Shown here one piece after another: positions 34,556-43,625 of a stretch of DNA of 64,000 bases. Position 1 is the stretch's first letter, and every line of letters starts with the position of its first letter. This stretch comes from UQRS01 sp050946935 (GTDB lineage Bacteria; Bacillota; Clostridia; Oscillospirales; Acutalibacteraceae). The notes under the pieces are model-generated. The model saw only the letters and a program-made list of their open reading frames with translations. It was not told the DNA's origin and ran no database searches. The translations under genes were made by a program, and so were the position numbers. The stretch is from assembly GCA_050946935.1 (NCBI GenBank), contig JBMNVR010000002.1, forward strand, positions 1 through 64,000, given 5' to 3'.

Positions 34556-34721
34556 TTGGGATACGGGAGCGAAATTTGACCGCTTTTTTGTTGAATTTTT
34601 GTTTTGCTACAAGACCTATGGCGCCAGACGGCCCCTTTTTGGCAGAATATACAAAATGTAGTTTGACAGCCGAAAGATATCCGCCAATCCGACAGGAAAA
34701 ATAATTTGTCGCACGATTTGC
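34556..34721. other. intergenic region between divergent dnaD and purE
   Basis: AT-rich, no gene. I looked for a purine riboswitch and for PurR-box pairs ahead of purE and saw neither. Confidence 0.4.
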
Positions 34722-34750
34722 TTGAAATTTCCACCTGTATGCATTAAAAT
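34722..34750 (+). promoter_or_regulatory. sigma-A promoter of the purine operon
   Basis: TTGAAA at 34722-34727, a 17-base spacer and TAAAAT at 34745-34750. Confidence 0.6.
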
Positions 34751-34825
34751 ATAACTACTTTGTTTGGATATGTGGAAGAGGCCGCTCCCGGCAACTTCCG
34801 CCCGGTTGAAAGGGGTTTTCGGATC

Positions 34826-35323
34826 ATGGCGAAAAAAGCAGCGGTGATTATGGGGAGCAAAAGCGATCTTCCGGTCGTGCGTGGTGCAATCGACACACTT
34901 AAATCCCTCGGGATCGAGTGTGAGACACGGGTAATGTCAGCCCACCGCACCCCGGCGGAGGCCTGCGCTTTTGCCGCTTCGGCGAGGGAGAACGGCTTCG
35001 GCGTGATTATCGCGGCGGCCGGTAAGGCGGCACATCTGGCCGGCGTACTGGCCGGGCACACCATTCTGCCGGTGATTGGCATTCCGATTAAGGCCTCGGT
35101 CCTTGACGGGATGGACGCGCTGCTGTCGACCGTGCAGATGCCAAAGGGCGTGCCGGTTGCGACGGTCGCCATCGACGGTGCGGCAAATGCCGCGATTCTG
35201 GCGGCGCAAATGCTGGCCCTCTCGGACGAGGGGCTGGCAGCGCGGCTGACCGAGATGAAGGCGCGGATGACGGCTGAGGTGCTGGAGGCTGACCGCGCGC
35301 TGCAAAGCGAGCTGAACGGATAA
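34826..35323 (+). CDS. purE: N5-carboxyaminoimidazole ribonucleotide mutase / AIR carboxylase
   Basis: A 165-residue flavodoxin-like enzyme forming CAIR in purine synthesis. GSKSDLPV near the N-terminus and SAHRTP (about residues 40-45) mark the active site. There is no purK next to it, so whether it uses N5-CAIR or CO2 directly cannot be decided here. The start at 34826 follows GAAAGGGG. First gene of the purine cluster. Confidence 0.95.
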   Translation: MAKKAAVIMGSKSDLPVVRGAIDTLKSLGIECETRVMSAHRTPAEACAFAASARENGFGVIIAAAGKAAHLAGVLAGHTILPVIGIPIKASVLDGMDALLSTVQMPKGVPVATVAIDGAANAAILAAQMLALSDEGLAARLTEMKARMTAEVLEADRALQSELNG

Positions 35324-35368
35324 AAAACGGCCGCCCCACGGCGCGGCAGATTTGAAGGAGAGTGCGTA

Positions 35369-36409
35369 ATGAGCAACAACAGTTACTCGGACAGTTATAA
35401 AGCGGCCGGCGTCGACGTGACGGCCGGATACCGTGCGGTCGAATTGATGAAAAGCCATGTTGCTTCGACCAACACGCCGGGCGTTTTGTCGGGCATCGGC
35501 GGCTTCGGCGGATTGTTTAAACCGAATTTCTCCGGGATGGAGGAGCCGGTTCTGGTCTCCGGCACCGACGGGGTAGGTACCAAGCTGAAAATTGCTTTTT
35601 TGATGGACAAGCATGATACGGTCGGGATTGACTGCGTGGCCATGTGTGCCAACGACGTGGCTTGCGCCGGCGCGCAGCCCCTCTTTTTCCTCGATTACAT
35701 CGCGGTGGGGAAGAATGTGCCGGAACGGGTCGCCGATATTGTGGCTGGCGTCGCGGCCGGCTGCCGGCAGGCCGGCTGCGCCCTGATCGGGGGAGAGACG
35801 GCCGAAATGCCCGGTTTTTACCCGGTGGACGAATATGATCTGGCCGGCTTTTGCGTCGGGATGGCCGACCGCTCCAAAATTATCGACGGCAGCCGGGTGC
35901 GTCCCGGCGACGCGATTGTTGCGGTGGCTTCCTCCGGCGTGCACTCCAACGGATTTTCGCTGGTGCGGAAGGTCTTTGACGTCAATGAGATCAATCTGAA
36001 GGTATATGTGGACGAACTGGGCATGACGCTGGGAGAGGCGCTGCTCACTCCCACAAAAATCTATGTGAAACCGCTGCTTGCACTGATGCAGGCGGTGGAG
36101 GTTCGGGCGGTCTCTCACATTACGGGCGGCGGCTTTTATGAGAATATTCCCCGTATGCTGAAAAACGGAGTCGACGCCGTGGTGGAGAAGGCGGCGGTCC
36201 GCGTCCTGCCGGTTTTTGACGTGCTGAAGGTCCGCGGCGGCATCCCGGAGCGGGATATGTACAACACCTTCAACATGGGTGTCGGGCTGATGTGCGTCGT
36301 CCCGGCCGATCAGGCGGACGAGGCGGTTCGCGTTCTGACCGGGGCGGGGGAGACGGCCTACATCGTGGGTGAAATCGCCGAGGGCGACGGCAGCGTGATT
36401 CTAAAATAG
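35369..36409 (+). CDS. purM: phosphoribosylformylglycinamidine cyclo-ligase (AIR synthetase)
   Basis: A 346-residue ATP-dependent enzyme that closes the imidazole ring of AIR. The conserved GTDGVGTK (residues 65-72), the GGETAEMPG motif and HITGGGFYENIPR are present. GGAG lies upstream of the ATG. Downstream, an inverted repeat (36420-36428 with 36488-36496) may attenuate transcription before purN. Confidence 0.97.
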   Translation: MSNNSYSDSYKAAGVDVTAGYRAVELMKSHVASTNTPGVLSGIGGFGGLFKPNFSGMEEPVLVSGTDGVGTKLKIAFLMDKHDTVGIDCVAMCANDVACAGAQPLFFLDYIAVGKNVPERVADIVAGVAAGCRQAGCALIGGETAEMPGFYPVDEYDLAGFCVGMADRSKIIDGSRVRPGDAIVAVASSGVHSNGFSLVRKVFDVNEINLKVYVDELGMTLGEALLTPTKIYVKPLLALMQAVEVRAVSHITGGGFYENIPRMLKNGVDAVVEKAAVRVLPVFDVLKVRGGIPERDMYNTFNMGVGLMCVVPADQADEAVRVLTGAGETAYIVGEIAEGDGSVILK

Positions 36410-36419
36410 TCTTATTTTG

Positions 36420-36496
36420 AAAAGAGGCCTTGGGCGGCGCCTTGTCCGGCAAAACCGTTTGTTTTTCTGCGCAGAGTCGTCTTTAGAGCCTCTTTT
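36420..36496 (+). terminator. hairpin between purM and purN
   Basis: aaaagaggc pairs with gcctctttt, followed by T residues, with a 59-base loop that has further GC-rich complementary parts. Probably partial termination inside the operon. Confidence 0.5.
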
Positions 36497-36560
36497 TCAT
36501 TTAAACCGTTTTGGAGAACTTTCCCGGCACTTTCAAGACAGGAAAGGAGTTTCTGTATTT

Positions 36561-37178
36561 ATGAATATAGCTGTGTTGGTCTCCGGCGGGGGAACCAATT
36601 TGCAGGCGTTGATCGACGCCGGGCGGGAGGGGCGGCTCGGCTGCGGCCGGATTTGCTGTGTCATCTCCAGCAAGGCGGGGGTCTACGCCCTGGAGAGGGC
36701 GGCGTCCGCCGGCATCCCGGGGGAGGTATTGCCTTCCCGTAATTCTGGCGCCGATGTGGAGGGGGAACTCCTCCGCCTGTTGGAAAAGTACGATGCGGGG
36801 CTGGTGGTTTTGGCCGGATTTCTCTCCATCCTTGGAGAGCGGGTGGTTCGGCGGTATGAAAACCGTATCATCAACGTTCATCCGGCTCTGATTCCCAGTT
36901 TCTGCGGCAAGGGGTACTATGGCCTGCATGTGCATGAGGCGGCGCTGGACTACGGCGTCAAGGTGACCGGCGCCACGGTGCATTTTGTCAACGAGGTTCC
37001 GGACGGCGGCGCCATCATCCTGCAAAAGGCGGTGGAGATCCTGCCGGACGATACGCCCGAAACTCTCCAGCGCCGCGTGATGGAGGAGGCTGAGTGGAAG
37101 CTTCTCCCCCGGGCGGTGCAGCTCTTCTGCGACGGGCGGCTGCGGGTTTGCGGCCGGCACACTGAAATTTTGGAATAA
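36561..37178 (+). CDS. purN: phosphoribosylglycinamide formyltransferase
   Basis: A 205-residue folate-dependent GAR transformylase. VSGGGTNLQAL binds the phosphate, and the catalytic Asn105 and His107 are in INVHPALIPSF, with the aspartate in the VPDGG segment near residue 148. The ATG at 36561 follows AGGAAAGGAG by about 11 bases; the longer open frame upstream overlaps the hairpin and is not supported. Confidence 0.95.
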   Translation: MNIAVLVSGGGTNLQALIDAGREGRLGCGRICCVISSKAGVYALERAASAGIPGEVLPSRNSGADVEGELLRLLEKYDAGLVVLAGFLSILGERVVRRYENRIINVHPALIPSFCGKGYYGLHVHEAALDYGVKVTGATVHFVNEVPDGGAIILQKAVEILPDDTPETLQRRVMEEAEWKLLPRAVQLFCDGRLRVCGRHTEILE

Positions 37179-37598
37179 AAAATGACCGCCAAATCGAGGT
37201 TGAATTAAAAGGAAACTTTGGCGGCGGATATTTTTTGTCGCCGTGTCTCCCGGTTGTCATGCGAAAGCACGACGAGGGGGACGGCATTGAAATTGTGTTT
37301 TTTATTGCGGAGCAATAAAAAATGACCGCCAAATCGAGGTTGAATTAAAAGGAAACTTTGGCGGCGGATATTTTTTGTCGCCGTGTCTCCCGGTTGTCAT
37401 GCGGAAGCATGACGAGGGGGACGGCATTGAAATTGTGTTTTTTATTGCGGAGCAATAAAAAATGACCGCCAAATCAAGGTTGAATTAAAAGGAAACTTTG
37501 GCGGCGGATATTTTTTGTCGCCGTGTCTCCCGGTTGTCATGCGAAAGCATGACGAGGGGGACGGCATTGAAATTGTGTTTTTTTATTGCGGAGCAATA
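37177..37598 (+). repeat. three tandem 140-bp structured repeats
   Basis: Unit starts (aatgaccgcc) are at 37181, 37321 and 37461, exactly 140 bases apart, with only a few differences per unit. Each unit has a CCGCCAAA/TTTGGCGG hairpin followed by T6. A second, two-level hairpin follows (gtctccc with gggggac, enclosing gtcatgc with gcatgac around a GNRA tetraloop). At each junction ttttttattgc-gga-gcaataaaaaa is a perfect palindrome. No open frame is kept. The repeats lie inside the purine cluster, between purN and purO. Confidence 0.92.
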
Positions 37599-37703
37599 CC
37601 CCCTCTTTACGCTATCGAAACATGTAAACATGCGCCCGCTTTCCGGGACGAACTTTTCGGATGACGGCGTTGAAATTCAATTTGAAAAAAAGGAGCGCGA
37701 TTC
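37599..37703. other. intergenic stretch before purO
   Basis: No gene. After the last repeat the sequence reads normally and ends with AAGGAGCGCG, the purO ribosome binding site. Confidence 0.4.
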
Positions 37704-38417
37704 ATGGAACTGTACCATCTGGACAAGCTGCTGAAAGAGAATGCCTATCCCGGCCGCGGCATCGTAGCCGGCCTCACCCCCGACGGCAAGCGGGGTGTGT
37801 TCGCCTACTTCATCATGGGGCGGAGCGAAAACAGCCGCAACCGGGTGTTTGTCACCGACGGCGACGGCATCCGGACCGAGGCGTTCAATCCCTCCAAGCT
37901 GGCGGATCCTTCTCTGATTATCTATGCCCCGGTGCGGGTTTTCAAAAATGCCACCGTCGTCACCAACGGCGACCAGACCGACACGGTGTACGCTTATCTG
38001 AAACAGGGCGAGAGTTTTGAGGCCGCCCTGCGTACCCGTGCTTTCGAGCCGGATGCCCCGAATTTCACCCCCCGTATCTCGGCGGTCGGCCGGGTAAACG
38101 AGGGAAAATTCAGCTATAAGCTGTCCATTCTCAAGAGTGCGGGAGGGAACCGCGCCTCCTGCGAGCGTTTTTTTTATGAGTACGACGCGCCGGTCGCAGG
38201 GGAGGGTCGTTTCATCCACACCTACCGCTGCGACGGCGATCCGATCCCTTCTTTTTGCGGAGAACCCGAGCCGGTCGCAATTTCGGGAGAGATTGATGAT
38301 TTCACCGACATGGTGTGGAACAGTCTGAACAGCGACAACAAGGTGTCTCTGTTTGTGCGGTTCATCGACCTCGCCACCGGAGAGTGGGAGACCCGCATTG
38401 TCAACAAAAATGTCTGA
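37704..38417 (+). CDS. purO: IMP cyclohydrolase, PurO type
   Basis: A 237-residue protein resembling the IMP cyclohydrolase family first described in archaea, which closes FAICAR to IMP. Recognisable segments are YPGRGIVAGLTPDGK and the conserved YFIMGRSENSRNRVF near residues 35-50. It stands directly before a lone AICAR transformylase gene, so together they replace bifunctional PurH. AAGGAG precedes the ATG. Assignment rests on motif memory and on context, which agree. Confidence 0.85.
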   Translation: MELYHLDKLLKENAYPGRGIVAGLTPDGKRGVFAYFIMGRSENSRNRVFVTDGDGIRTEAFNPSKLADPSLIIYAPVRVFKNATVVTNGDQTDTVYAYLKQGESFEAALRTRAFEPDAPNFTPRISAVGRVNEGKFSYKLSILKSAGGNRASCERFFYEYDAPVAGEGRFIHTYRCDGDPIPSFCGEPEPVAISGEIDDFTDMVWNSLNSDNKVSLFVRFIDLATGEWETRIVNKNV

Positions 38418-38434
38418 GGGAGGTTCTGTGCTTT

Positions 38435-39613
38435 ATGCGTAAGGAAATCGAACTGAAATATGGCTGCAACCCCAACCAGAAGCCGTCAAAGATTTTTATG
38501 GCCGACGGCTCTGACCTGCCGATCGAGGTGCTGAACGGCCGGCCAGGATATATCAATTTTTTGGATGCCTTCAATAGTTGGCAGCTGGTCAGCGAGCTGG
38601 CTGCCGCCACGGGTTACCCGGCAGCCGCATCTTTCAAGCATGTCAGTCCGGCCGGCGCGGCGATCGGCTTGCCGCTGTCGGACACGCTGAAGAAAATCTA
38701 TTTTGTTGATGATCTGGAACTGACGCCGATCGCGGCCGCCTACGCCCGCGCGCGGGGCGCCGACCGGATGTCCTCCTACGGCGATTGGGTCGCGCTGTCC
38801 GAGCCGTGCGACAAGGCGACCGCTACCCTCCTTGCGCGGGAGGTGTCGGACGGCATCATCGCTCCCGGTTATTCGGATGAGGCGCTGGAGATTCTCAAAT
38901 CCAAGCGCAAAGGCGGCTATAACGTGGTTCAGATCGACCCCGCCTACGTCCCTGCCGCCGTCGAGCATAAGCAGGTGTACGGCGTCACCTTCGAGCAGGG
39001 GCGCAACGACCTGAGGATCGGCGTGGATATGCTGGAGAATTTTGTCACCGAGGCGAAAGCTTTCCCGGAGGAGGCAAAGCTTGACCTCGTCATTGCGCTG
39101 ATAACCCTGAAATATACCCAGTCCAACTCGGTCTGCTACGCCAAGGGCGGGCAGGCCATCGGCATTGGCGCCGGCCAGCAGTCGCGGATTCACTGCACCC
39201 GTCTCGCCGGGAACAAGGCCGATATCTGGCATCTCCGCCAGCATCCGAAGGTGCTTGCCCTGCCGTTTAAGGCGGACATCCGCCGCCCCGATCGGGACAA
39301 CACCATCGACGTCTATATCTCGGACGATTATGAGGATGTGCTGGCCGACGGCATGTGGCAGCAGTTCTTTACCGAATGTCCCGCTCCCTTGACGCGGGAA
39401 GAGAAAAAGGCGTTTCTTTCAGCCGTGACCGGCGTTTCGCTTGGGTCGGATGCGTTCTTCCCGTTCGGAGATAATATTGAACGGGCAAAGCGCAGCGGCG
39501 TCTCCTACATTGCGCAGCCGGGCGGTTCGATCCGGGACGACAATGTGATTGAAACCTGCGACAAATACGGCATGGCCATGTGTTTTACCGGCATCCGGTT
39601 GTTCCATCACTAA
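38435..39613 (+). CDS. AICAR formyltransferase, stand-alone (PurH C-terminal type)
   Basis: A 392-residue protein equivalent to the transformylase part of PurH. It begins with the ELKYGCNPNQ motif and has the catalytic Lys68-His69 in SFKHVSPAG, plus SNSVCYAKGGQAIGIGAGQQSR in the centre. The N-terminal IMP cyclohydrolase domain (MGS fold) of normal PurH is absent. The purO gene, 17 bases upstream, supplies that activity. GGGAGG precedes the ATG. Confidence 0.93.
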   Translation: MRKEIELKYGCNPNQKPSKIFMADGSDLPIEVLNGRPGYINFLDAFNSWQLVSELAAATGYPAAASFKHVSPAGAAIGLPLSDTLKKIYFVDDLELTPIAAAYARARGADRMSSYGDWVALSEPCDKATATLLAREVSDGIIAPGYSDEALEILKSKRKGGYNVVQIDPAYVPAAVEHKQVYGVTFEQGRNDLRIGVDMLENFVTEAKAFPEEAKLDLVIALITLKYTQSNSVCYAKGGQAIGIGAGQQSRIHCTRLAGNKADIWHLRQHPKVLALPFKADIRRPDRDNTIDVYISDDYEDVLADGMWQQFFTECPAPLTREEKKAFLSAVTGVSLGSDAFFPFGDNIERAKRSGVSYIAQPGGSIRDDNVIETCDKYGMAMCFTGIRLFHH

Positions 39614-39683
39614 GCGGAAGCCTCTCTGCCGTGCGTTTGTGCGGCCGGAATTTGAAGATTTGACGAAAGGCAGGCTTCGTACT

Positions 39684-40961
39684 ATGAAGATTCTGATGGT
39701 GGGCGGCGGCGGCCGGGAGCACGCGCTGATCAAAGCCCTGAAAAAAAGCCCGAAGGTGGAGAAAATTCTTTGTGCCCCGGGAAACGGCGGCATTTCGCGG
39801 GATGCGACCTGCTTTCCCGTGCCGGCCGATGACATCGACGGCATGGTCGATCTCGCCGTGCGGGAGGGGGTCGACCTTGTCTTTGTCGCGCCCGACGACC
39901 CGCTGGCGGCCGGCATGGTCGACCGGATGGAGGCGGCGGGTATCCGCGCTTTCGGTCCATCGGCCGCAGCCGCGCGGATTGAGGCCAGCAAGGTGTTCTC
40001 TAAAAACCTGATGAAAAAATACGGCATCCCGACGGCCGGGTACGCGGTGTTCGACCGGCCGGAAGAGGCACTGGCTTATATCAAACAGCAGAACAAATAT
40101 CCTGCGGTCATCAAGGCGGACGGCCTCGCCCTCGGCAAGGGGGTCATGCTGCCCGAAAGCTATGCGGAGGCACAGGCGGCCATCCGCACCATCATGACCG
40201 ACAAGGTGTTCGGCGCCTCCGGCAACCGGGTGGTGGTAGAGGAATTTATCACCGGGCCGGAGGTTTCGGTGCTCTCTTTCACCGATGGGGAGACGGTTGT
40301 GCCGATGGTTTCTTCGATGGACCACAAGCGGGTGTTCGACGGAAACCTTGGCCCCAACACCGGTGGAATGGGAACGGTTTCGCCCAACCCATTCTATGAT
40401 GAGGAAATGGCCGACCGCTGTATGCGGGAGATTTTTCTCCCCACCGTCGCGGCCATGCGGGAGGAGGGCTGCCCCTTTAAGGGCTGTCTGTACTTCGGGC
40501 TGATGCTGACGGCCGACGGTCCCAAGGTGATCGAGTATAACGCGCGCTTCGGCGATCCGGAGACCCAGGTGGTCCTCCCCCGGCTGGAGAGCGATCTGCT
40601 CGAAATTGTGGAGGCGGTCATCGACGGCCGGCTTTGCGATCTCGACATCCGTTGGTCGGAGCGGGCGGCCGCCTGCGTCGTGATGGCGTCGGGCGGGTAT
40701 CCCGGCAGTTATCAGAAGGGGATCGAAATCCATGGCCTCGACGAAATGGGGCAGGTGGAGAGCGCGACCGTCTACCATGCCGGCACGGCGTATAAGGACG
40801 GAAAGTTCCTGACAAACGGTGGCCGCGTCCTCGGCGTGACCGCATTGGGAGAGGATCTGACCGCCGCGCTGCAGGCTGCTTACGACGCGGTGCTGGGAAT
40901 CACCTTTGACGGTGCGCACTACCGCAAGGATATCGGCAGGGCGTATAAGGCGCAGTCCTGA
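39684..40961 (+). CDS. purD: phosphoribosylamine-glycine ligase
   Basis: A 425-residue ATP-grasp enzyme that joins glycine to phosphoribosylamine. The N-terminal MVGGGGREHAL motif, the ATP-grasp lysines in PAVIKADGLALGKGV and the LGPNTGGMG loop are clear. The start at 39684 follows GAAAGG with a rather long spacer. It ends the purine cluster, before a strong terminator. Confidence 0.97.
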   Translation: MKILMVGGGGREHALIKALKKSPKVEKILCAPGNGGISRDATCFPVPADDIDGMVDLAVREGVDLVFVAPDDPLAAGMVDRMEAAGIRAFGPSAAAARIEASKVFSKNLMKKYGIPTAGYAVFDRPEEALAYIKQQNKYPAVIKADGLALGKGVMLPESYAEAQAAIRTIMTDKVFGASGNRVVVEEFITGPEVSVLSFTDGETVVPMVSSMDHKRVFDGNLGPNTGGMGTVSPNPFYDEEMADRCMREIFLPTVAAMREEGCPFKGCLYFGLMLTADGPKVIEYNARFGDPETQVVLPRLESDLLEIVEAVIDGRLCDLDIRWSERAAACVVMASGGYPGSYQKGIEIHGLDEMGQVESATVYHAGTAYKDGKFLTNGGRVLGVTALGEDLTAALQAAYDAVLGITFDGAHYRKDIGRAYKAQS

Positions 40962-41020
40962 GTACCTGTCCGGCAATCTCCCGAACGATGCATGAAGGAA
41001 AAAACAAATGATATGCGCAT

Positions 41021-41071
41021 GGCCGCTGAATCGGAACCTATATAGGCTCCCGGTTCGGCGGCCGTTTTTTT
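41021..41071 (+). terminator. terminator of the purine operon
   Basis: ggccgctgaatcgg (41021-41034) pairs with the segment ending cggttcggcggcc (41051-41063), followed by T7. Confidence 0.85.
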
Positions 41072-41179
41072 GCGCGTCGTATAGAGAAATCGCGCAAATT
41101 CTTCCTCCGCGGCGCCAACGCTGACGGATACACAAGCGGCAGTGGTATCCGGGGGCTTTCGCGTGGATTCCCCGCCCCC

Positions 41180-41208
41180 GTTGACAGGGGAAGGGTTTGG
41201 AGGTATAA
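41180..41208 (+). promoter_or_regulatory. sigma-A promoter of the glycosyltransferase operon
   Basis: TTGACA at 41180-41185, a 17-base spacer and TATAAT at 41203-41208. Confidence 0.85.
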
Positions 41209-41263
41209 TTTGTACCGGAAGTACACTCGGGATGGAATGCGCGAAAAAAGGGATTGGAAAAGA

Positions 41264-42427
41264 ATGAAAATTTTGCTTGTGACCGACCAGTTTTTTTCGG
41301 CCAATAACGGGATGACGATTTCCGCCCGCCGCTTTTGCGAGACGCTGCGCGCCCACGGGCACACGGTGCGGATCGTCAGCACCGGCCGGCCGGGCGATAC
41401 CGAGTATTTGATGAAAAAGCAGTATATTCCGGTATTTGACCGGCTGATTACCTCTCAGGGCATGGTGTTTGCAAAGACCGATGTTCCGCTTTTGCGCCGT
41501 GCTTTTGCCTGGGCGGATGTGGCGCATTTTCTCACCCCTTTTGCCCTGACCCACAACGGCATCCGTCTTTGCCGGGAGATGAAGGTTCCCTACACGGCGG
41601 CTTTTCATGTCCAGCCGGAGAATATCACTTCCTCCATCCATTTGGGTAAGGCGGAGGGGGTCAATCATCTGATCTACAACTGGTTCCGGTGGTATGTTTA
41701 CCGCTGGTGCGGGCATGTGCATTGTCCCAGCCGCTTTATTGCGGGGGAGCTGGAGCGGCACCATTATCCCTGTTGCCTGCACGTCATCTCCAACGGAATT
41801 GACCCGGATTTTGTTTACCGCAAGCTGCCCCATCCTCCGGGGCTGGAGGGGCGGTTTCTTCTGCTTTCGATTGGGCGTCTTTCGATCGAAAAACGGCAGG
41901 ATGTTATTCTCCGGGCGGCCGCGCTGTCCCGGTACAAGAATCGGATTACCATTCGTCTGGCCGGACAGGGGCCGCGCCGCCGGGTGCTTGAAAAGCTGGC
42001 TCAAAAATGCGGCGTATCGGTGGAGTTCGGTTTTTACCCAAAGGAAGAATTGCTGGATCTGATTGCGTCGAGCGACCTGTATATACACGCCGCCGACGCG
42101 GAGATTGAGGCCATGTCGTGTATGGAGGCATTTGCCGGCGGCCTGGTTCCGGTGATTGCCGATTCGGACAAATCGGCGACGCCGCAGTTCGCGTTGGATG
42201 ACCGCAGCCTCTTTCCGGCCGGAGATCCGGCTGCGCTGGCCGGGAAGATCGACTATTGGATCGAGCATCCCGGTGAACGGCAGGAGATGGAGCTGGCCTA
42301 TGCCGAACTTGGCAAAACATACAACCTGGACGCCTGCGTTCGGCAGGCGGAGGATATGTTTTCCCTCGCCGCGGCCGAATGCGGGGAGAGGGGGACTTTG
42401 GATGCGTCGGTCAAACAGGACGCCTGA
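41264..42427 (+). CDS. GT4-family glycosyltransferase
   Basis: A 387-residue GT-B enzyme. The N-terminal half starts MKILLVTDQFFSANNGM and binds the acceptor. The C-terminal half has SIGRLSIEKRQD, the E-x7-E motif around EIEAMSCMEAFAGG, and LFPAGDPAALA, as in enzymes that make glycolipids such as monoglucosyl-diacylglycerol. The start at 41264 matches the usual N-terminus; ATG 41237 is possible. It overlaps the acyltransferase gene by 26 bases, which supports a role in membrane glycolipid synthesis. The sugar and acceptor are not known. Confidence 0.88.
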   Translation: MKILLVTDQFFSANNGMTISARRFCETLRAHGHTVRIVSTGRPGDTEYLMKKQYIPVFDRLITSQGMVFAKTDVPLLRRAFAWADVAHFLTPFALTHNGIRLCREMKVPYTAAFHVQPENITSSIHLGKAEGVNHLIYNWFRWYVYRWCGHVHCPSRFIAGELERHHYPCCLHVISNGIDPDFVYRKLPHPPGLEGRFLLLSIGRLSIEKRQDVILRAAALSRYKNRITIRLAGQGPRRRVLEKLAQKCGVSVEFGFYPKEELLDLIASSDLYIHAADAEIEAMSCMEAFAGGLVPVIADSDKSATPQFALDDRSLFPAGDPAALAGKIDYWIEHPGERQEMELAYAELGKTYNLDACVRQAEDMFSLAAAECGERGTLDASVKQDA

Positions 42428-43223
42428 TTCCGCAAAAGCCGCGTCAAACACAAGGGGCGGAGTCGATCGGCATCCGGTCTGTTTTCCGCAAACACGGGCA
42501 TTTTCTCTCAGCGCGGAGTATGACTATCTGCGTGCGGGGCGGCTGCGGCGATTGGGATACCGAGCCATCCGGTGCTTTGCGCATGTTGTGCTGCCCTTTT
42601 ATACCCGGCTGGTGCTTGGGGTGCGGGTGCACGGGTATTCCAACCTTCGCCGCGCGGGTAGGGGCGGCTTGGTCGTTGCCTGCAACCATACCCACTATTT
42701 GGACTGCGCGCTGATCGACTGCCTGTTTTGGCCTTTGGGCCGGAGGATATATTACGCCACTTTGGAGGATAATTTTAAAATCCCCATTGCCCGGCATCTG
42801 ATTCGTTGGCTCGGGGGCGTTCCAATCCCCAAAAGTCCGCATCATATGGCACGCTTCCTGGAAGAGATGGCGGGCGCTTTGCAAAACGGCAGCTGTGTCA
42901 GCATTTATCCGGAGGGGGTTCTGCGTCCTTACTCCGACCGGCTCTATCCGGTCAAACGAGGCGCCTTTTATCTGGCTGTGCAGGCGGGCACGCCGCTTCT
43001 GCCGCTTTGTATCACCTTTCGGGAGAGTCGCGGCCTTCGCCGCCTCTTCCGGCAGAAGCCGCTGATGGATCTGCATGTTTTGGAGCCGCTGCAAGCCGAT
43101 CCCTCCCGTCCGCCGCGGGAGGAAACCGATCGCCTGATGTCGGAATACTGCCGGTCGATGGAGGTCTGCATAGCGGGGGTATATCGCGGATTTTCCGATC
43201 TTCCGGCGGAGGATGGCTTGTAA
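42402..43223 (+). CDS. PlsC-like 1-acylglycerol-3-phosphate acyltransferase
   Basis: A 273-residue acyltransferase. The catalytic HX4D motif is NHTHYLD (His96-Asp101), and the glycerophosphate motif is YPEGVLRP. The N-terminal 35 residues are polar and the membrane association is probably through residues 50-75. It belongs to the LPLAT family that acylates lysophosphatidate. The ATG lies in the end of the glycosyltransferase gene, with GGGGG upstream, so the two are coupled. Confidence 0.87.
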   Translation: MRRSNRTPDSAKAASNTRGGVDRHPVCFPQTRAFSLSAEYDYLRAGRLRRLGYRAIRCFAHVVLPFYTRLVLGVRVHGYSNLRRAGRGGLVVACNHTHYLDCALIDCLFWPLGRRIYYATLEDNFKIPIARHLIRWLGGVPIPKSPHHMARFLEEMAGALQNGSCVSIYPEGVLRPYSDRLYPVKRGAFYLAVQAGTPLLPLCITFRESRGLRRLFRQKPLMDLHVLEPLQADPSRPPREETDRLMSEYCRSMEVCIAGVYRGFSDLPAEDGL

Positions 43224-43264
43224 AAGGCCATGTGAAACAGCTTGGATTGCAAGGGAAATAGAAC

Positions 43265-43310
43265 GCGGCGCTGTTTTTGCTGATTTCAGCCGATGCGGCG
43301 CCGTTTTGCT
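43265..43310 (+). terminator. probable terminator after the acyltransferase gene
   Basis: cggcgc near 43266 pairs with gcgccg near 43298, with gctg/cagc inside, then TTTTGC. Moderate strength. Confidence 0.55.
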
Positions 43311-43390
43311 TTGCTTCTTTACAAGGACGACCGAAAAACCCCCAAAGGCTGAATTACTTTGATTTGTAGATCCTTTTTTGTCAAACCTTG

Positions 43391-43419
43391 TTGACGAAAA
43401 AGCGGGAAAGTTGTATGAT
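43391..43419 (+). promoter_or_regulatory. sigma-A promoter of the MBOAT operon
   Basis: TTGACG at 43391-43396, a 17-base spacer and TATGAT at 43414-43419. Confidence 0.7.
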
Positions 43420-43424
43420 AAACA

Positions 43425-43625
43425 GGTGTGAAGAGTATCAGGCCTGTTATTTTAAAGCCGCAGGTTTCGGTCGGCTGGCGTATGGATAAAAACGCCGGCG
43501 CCGAGCACCTTTTTTGTCGTAATCGTCGCATAAAACCAGGTTCTTTCGTATTTTGGATTTGCTGTAAGTTGTGCTCGGCTTTGTGCGGCCGGGCTTTCGG
43601 TTCGGGAAGGTAGTGTGGGTCGTTC
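43425..43625 (+). promoter_or_regulatory. long structured leader before the MBOAT gene
   Basis: About 200 transcribed bases without a gene. CCGAGCAC (43501-43508) pairs with GTGCTCGG (43571-43578), enclosing 62 bases, and cgccggcg lies just upstream. I compared it by eye with cyclic-di-GMP riboswitches and did not find their core motifs. Confidence 0.35.

Noticed and set aside
34446..34825. Purine riboswitch or PurR boxes upstream of purE
   Set aside because: Looked for and not found.
37177..37598. CRISPR or VNTR coding repeat
   Set aside because: The 140-bp unit is too long and uniform for CRISPR, and no reading frame stays open through the units.
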